Positions 61,278 through 64,000 of a stretch of 64,000 nucleotides of DNA are shown one piece after another; within the stretch, counting starts at the first letter, position 1, and every line of letters begins with the position of its first letter. The stretch lies in assembly GCF_001940245.1 (NCBI RefSeq), contig NZ_MJIG01000001.1, positions 62,001 through 126,000 on the forward strand, given 5' to 3'. The notes beneath the pieces are model-generated. The model did not search any database. It saw only the letters and a list, made by a program, of their open reading frames with translations, and was not told the origin of the DNA. Source of the stretch: Anaerostipes sp. 992a. GTDB lineage: Bacteria; Bacillota; Clostridia; Lachnospirales; Lachnospiraceae. A program made the position numbers and the translations under genes.

Positions 61278-62762
61278 ATGCCAGTTTTTGATTTTAGCAA
61301 TGCACCAGAAAAACAAAAAGTTTCTGCGTGTACTTATACAATTTTTCGTACCAATGAGTCTACCACTTCTCCAGAACAGCCGATTCTTGTTTTGGATAAT
61401 AAAGGGAAAAATCTGCAGCACCACTCTTGCGGAGTGTTCATTAATCCGTCTCAGCGGACAGCGTTTGAATTCAAAGGAGAAAATGGTGTGGTAACTGCTG
61501 ATATTTTACAGTTGGATGCCCGTTTTGTTAGCCTTTTAAAATGGCTAGGTGAGAATCGTATCAATGTGCGCCTTTCCGGTGCCGATCGTGAAGATGGTTA
61601 TGCCGTATATAAGATTCGTGAGATCGCATTTGGAGGAGGAAGCAAACTTTCTGCAGAAGATGGATTCTTACAGTTTATGATTGAACGCCTGCTGTCTAGC
61701 AATGCACCATCAGAAGAGATGGAGAATGAGGATCAGGAGGAAGTTGGTGACAGCATGAAGCTGACCAGTATCCAGAGCATTACTGATTTTATGAATTGTG
61801 CGGGCAGAACCCTGCCGGATAATATTCATCTCTGGGCCAGAAGAAACCTGGCGGTAGCACGTTCTCACGAGGTTTCTCAGGAAGAGAGACGTCATGCCCA
61901 GCGTGCCCTGTCCATGATGATGAACATTCAGTGGAAGAGCAATTATTTTGAAGCCATTGATCCCGAAGAGGCTCGTCGCATCTTAGATGAAGAGCTTTAT
62001 GGCATGGAGCGGGTAAAACAGAGAATCATCGAGACAATTATTCAGATTAACCGCACCCATACTTTGCCAGCTTATGGTTTATTACTGATCGGTCCTGCCG
62101 GAACCGGGAAATCCCAGATTGCCTATGCGGTAGCTCGTATCTTAAAGCTTCCTTGGACGACTCTGGATATGAGTTCTATCAATGATCCAGAGCAGCTGAC
62201 GGGAAGCTCCAGAATCTATGCCAACGCAAAACCAGGTATTATTATGGAAGCCTTTTCCATGGCCGGCGAGTCTAATCTGGTATTTATTATCAACGAATTG
62301 GATAAAGCAGCCTCTGGGAAAGGAAATGGAAACCCTGCAGATGTTCTTCTGACACTGCTTGACAACCTTGGATTTACCGATAACTACATGGAATGTATGA
62401 TTCCAACGGTTGGTGTATATCCGATTGCTACTGCCAACGATAAAGATCAGATCAGCGCACCGTTGATGTCTCGTTTTGCGGTCATCGAGATTCCAGACTA
62501 TACACCGGAAGAGAAGAAGATCATCTTTTCCCAATATGCTCTTCCAAAAGTACTGAAGAGAATTGGTATGCAGGAGAATGAATGTATTCTGACTCCAGAG
62601 GGATTGGATGAAGTGATTGATATTCATAGAAACACCAGCGGAATCCGTGATTTGGAACAGGCGGCAGAGCATATTGCAGCCAATGCCCTGTATCAGATTG
62701 AAGTGGACCACGTAGATTCTGTAGTATTTGATGCCAAAATGGTAAGAGAGTTACTCTCATAG
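61278..62762 (+). CDS. Lon-like AAA+ ATPase without protease domain
   Basis: A 494-residue protein. Residues about 1-230 are unique. Then comes a Lon-type AAA+ module: ARRILDEELYGMERVKQRII (the segment before the Lon ATPase), Walker A GPAGTGKSQIAYAVA (about 269-283), Walker B-like LVFIINELDKA, sensor region and the helical lid with SGIRDLEQAAEHIAA. There is no Ser-Lys protease domain, so it would act as an unfoldase/remodelling ATPase of unknown client. AAAAGGGAG precedes ATG 61278. Its terminator hairpin is where IS copy 2 inserted. Confidence 0.8.
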   Translation: MPVFDFSNAPEKQKVSACTYTIFRTNESTTSPEQPILVLDNKGKNLQHHSCGVFINPSQRTAFEFKGENGVVTADILQLDARFVSLLKWLGENRINVRLSGADREDGYAVYKIREIAFGGGSKLSAEDGFLQFMIERLLSSNAPSEEMENEDQEEVGDSMKLTSIQSITDFMNCAGRTLPDNIHLWARRNLAVARSHEVSQEERRHAQRALSMMMNIQWKSNYFEAIDPEEARRILDEELYGMERVKQRIIETIIQINRTHTLPAYGLLLIGPAGTGKSQIAYAVARILKLPWTTLDMSSINDPEQLTGSSRIYANAKPGIIMEAFSMAGESNLVFIINELDKAASGKGNGNPADVLLTLLDNLGFTDNYMECMIPTVGVYPIATANDKDQISAPLMSRFAVIEIPDYTPEEKKIIFSQYALPKVLKRIGMQENECILTPEGLDEVIDIHRNTSGIRDLEQAAEHIAANALYQIEVDHVDSVVFDAKMVRELLS

Positions 62763-62777
62763 TCTTGCATGAAAACT

Positions 62778-62812
62778 AATTGAAAAAAAGCCTTGTAGGC
62801 TTTTTTTCAATT
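62778..62812. terminator. Terminator palindrome abutting IS copy 2
   Basis: AATTGAAAAAAAGCC (62778-62792), TTGTA loop, complement at 62798-62812. The IS begins at the very next base. Confidence 0.85.
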
Positions 62813-64000
62813 CAGACTGTAGACAAAGTCCCGGCGAAAGCCGGGCTTTTCTATGTTTACGACCGTTTTTCTGATATAATTGAAATATCAGAAAGGCGGT
62901 GTTTTTTATGATGACAAAAAATGCAGACAAAAAAAGGGAACAGATGATGATGTTCTGTATGGATGACATGGTTCCTCAAAACCATATGCTGCGTTTGATT
63001 GATAAAGCCATCGACTGGACTTTTATCTATGATCTTGTAGAAGAAAAATACTGTTCTGATAATGGAAGACCCAGCATGGATCCTGTTATGCTGATCAAAA
63101 TTCCTTTTATTCAATACCTTTATGGAATTAAAAGTATGAGACAGACTATCAAGGAGATTGAAGTAAACGTTGCTTACAGATGGTTCCTTGGATTAGACAT
63201 GATGGATCCGGTACCACATTTTTCAACCTTTGGAAAAAACTATACACGCCGTTTTAAGGACACAGATCTTTTTGAGCAGATCTTTGCAAAAATATTGGAA
63301 GACTGCATGAAATTTAAACTGGTGGACACCGATCAGATCTTTGTGGATTCCACTCATGTGAAAGCATGTGCAAACAGCAAAAAAATGCGAAAAAGAGTTG
63401 CACAGGAACAGGCCCTTTGGTATGAAGAGAAACTACAGAAGGAAATATCCAGGGATCGTGAAGCGCATGGGAAAAAGCCTTTGAAAGAAAAAGACAAAAA
63501 TGATCCCCCATCCGGCAGCGGGAGCGGTGATAATACAAAGGAAGAAGAAATTCCAGAAGGAATTAAAACGCAGAAATGCAGTATCAGTGATCCGGAAAGC
63601 GGCTGGTTTCGTAAAGGCGAGCATAAACATGTTTTTGCCTATGCAGTGGAAACAGCTTGTGATAAACATGGCTGGATCCTGGGATACAGCATTCATCCGG
63701 GGAATGAACATGACAGCCGGACATTCAAAACACTTTATGACAAGATAAAGATCTATTCACCGGCTATGATCATAGCAGATGCCGGTTATCGTACACCAGC
63801 AATCGCCCATGAGTTGTTAGAAGATGGTATCGAGCCGCTGTTCCCATACAAAAGGCCAATGACAAAGGAAGGTTTTTTCCGAAAATATGAGTATGTATAT
63901 GATGAGTATTATGACTGCTATATATGTCCGGAAAACCATATATTATCCTATCATACGACAAACAGGGAGGGTTATAGGGAATACGTAAGCTGCGGAGAAA
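62813..64000 (+). mobile_element. IS1182-family element, copy 2 (cut by window end)
   Basis: Begins with the 17-bp terminal repeat CAGACTGTAGACAAAGT (62813-62829), the insulating CCCGGC/GCCGGG hairpin with CTTTT (62830-62850) and the TTTCTGATAT inverted repeat, as in copy 1 but in inverse orientation. The compared stretches are identical to copy 1. The right end lies outside the window. Confidence 0.93.
62908..64000 (+). CDS. IS1182 family transposase, copy 2 (partial)
   Basis: ATG 62908 after AAAGGCGG. About 364 residues are visible, matching the first part of the copy 1 transposase (KNADKKREQMMMFCMDDMV; FVDSTHVKACANSKK; MIIADAGYRTPAIAHELL). It is intact as far as the window goes; the C-terminus is outside. 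Confidence 0.93.
   Translation, partial: MMTKNADKKREQMMMFCMDDMVPQNHMLRLIDKAIDWTFIYDLVEEKYCSDNGRPSMDPVMLIKIPFIQYLYGIKSMRQTIKEIEVNVAYRWFLGLDMMDPVPHFSTFGKNYTRRFKDTDLFEQIFAKILEDCMKFKLVDTDQIFVDSTHVKACANSKKMRKRVAQEQALWYEEKLQKEISRDREAHGKKPLKEKDKNDPPSGSGSGDNTKEEEIPEGIKTQKCSISDPESGWFRKGEHKHVFAYAVETACDKHGWILGYSIHPGNEHDSRTFKTLYDKIKIYSPAMIIADAGYRTPAIAHELLEDGIEPLFPYKRPMTKEGFFRKYEYVYDEYYDCYICPENHILSYHTTNREGYREYVSCGE

Noticed and set aside
1-64000. CRISPR array
   Set aside because: The only short regular repeats are the 11-bp units at 48484-48591, which have no spacers and no cas genes nearby.

Overview
The window is low-GC Clostridia DNA, most likely from a Lachnospiraceae gut anaerobe. The signs are a bifurcating [FeFe]-hydrogenase operon (hydCBA), a glycyl-radical enzyme with its activase, many MATE/ABC/AGCS transporters, AGGAGG ribosome sites and close-packed operons. 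I cannot name the species from the sequence alone. I see no tRNA, rRNA or CRISPR array.

Layout. 1-18 kb is core-like: a HAD hydrolase tail, a MATE pump, lrgAB, a sigma factor fused to an anti-sigma-like membrane protein, a three-gene redox operon (DUF255 thioredoxin-like protein, FAD/Rieske oxidoreductase, tocopherol-cyclase-like protein), thiD-cytX for HMP salvage, a GH3 lipoprotein, pdxST, an AGCS symporter and an ABC exporter. 19.0-20.7 kb is a complete IS1182-family element that has duplicated a terminator hairpin. 20.7-26.9 kb has marR-MATE, then a large non-coding block (22.63-23.27 kb) that folds on the minus strand into an intricate RNA of about 640 nt, then the glycyl-radical enzyme pair. 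27-35 kb has rplY with an attenuator-like leader, an SOD, and DUF362 followed by larB-larC-larE (nickel-pincer cofactor). 35-40.6 kb is a CsoR-type metal sensor followed by a complete urease cluster ureABCEFGD. With lar, this makes a nickel neighbourhood. An ECF S component, a class V aminotransferase and guaA follow.

44.07-52.85 kb is an integrated element at the 3' end of guaA. It is bounded by a 13-bp direct repeat and carries an excisionase, a broken tyrosine integrase fused to a group II intron remnant, a sigma-like gene, a divergent repressor with palindromic operators, a zinc-ribbon protein plus AlbA/Schlafen-type ATP-binding protein cassette behind 11-bp phased repeats, an RHH protein, TnpV debris, a Nim-like flavoprotein and a YefM/YoeB toxin-antitoxin pair. 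52.9-55.9 kb is a decayed zone: XRE regulator, truncated response regulator, and a yjdF-type riboswitch in front of a gutted yjdF. A second copy of the element's right-end sequence suggests another, older insertion. 56-62.8 kb returns to core genes (hydCBA, YitT, a Lon-like ATPase without protease). The window ends inside a second, inverted copy of the same IS, again abutting a terminator hairpin.

The most novel items are the large structured RNA at 22.6-23.3 kb, the terminator-directed IS insertions (with a stop codon completed by the target), the sigma/anti-sigma fusion, and the guaA element with its chimeric integrase-maturase and repeat-controlled AlbA cassette.
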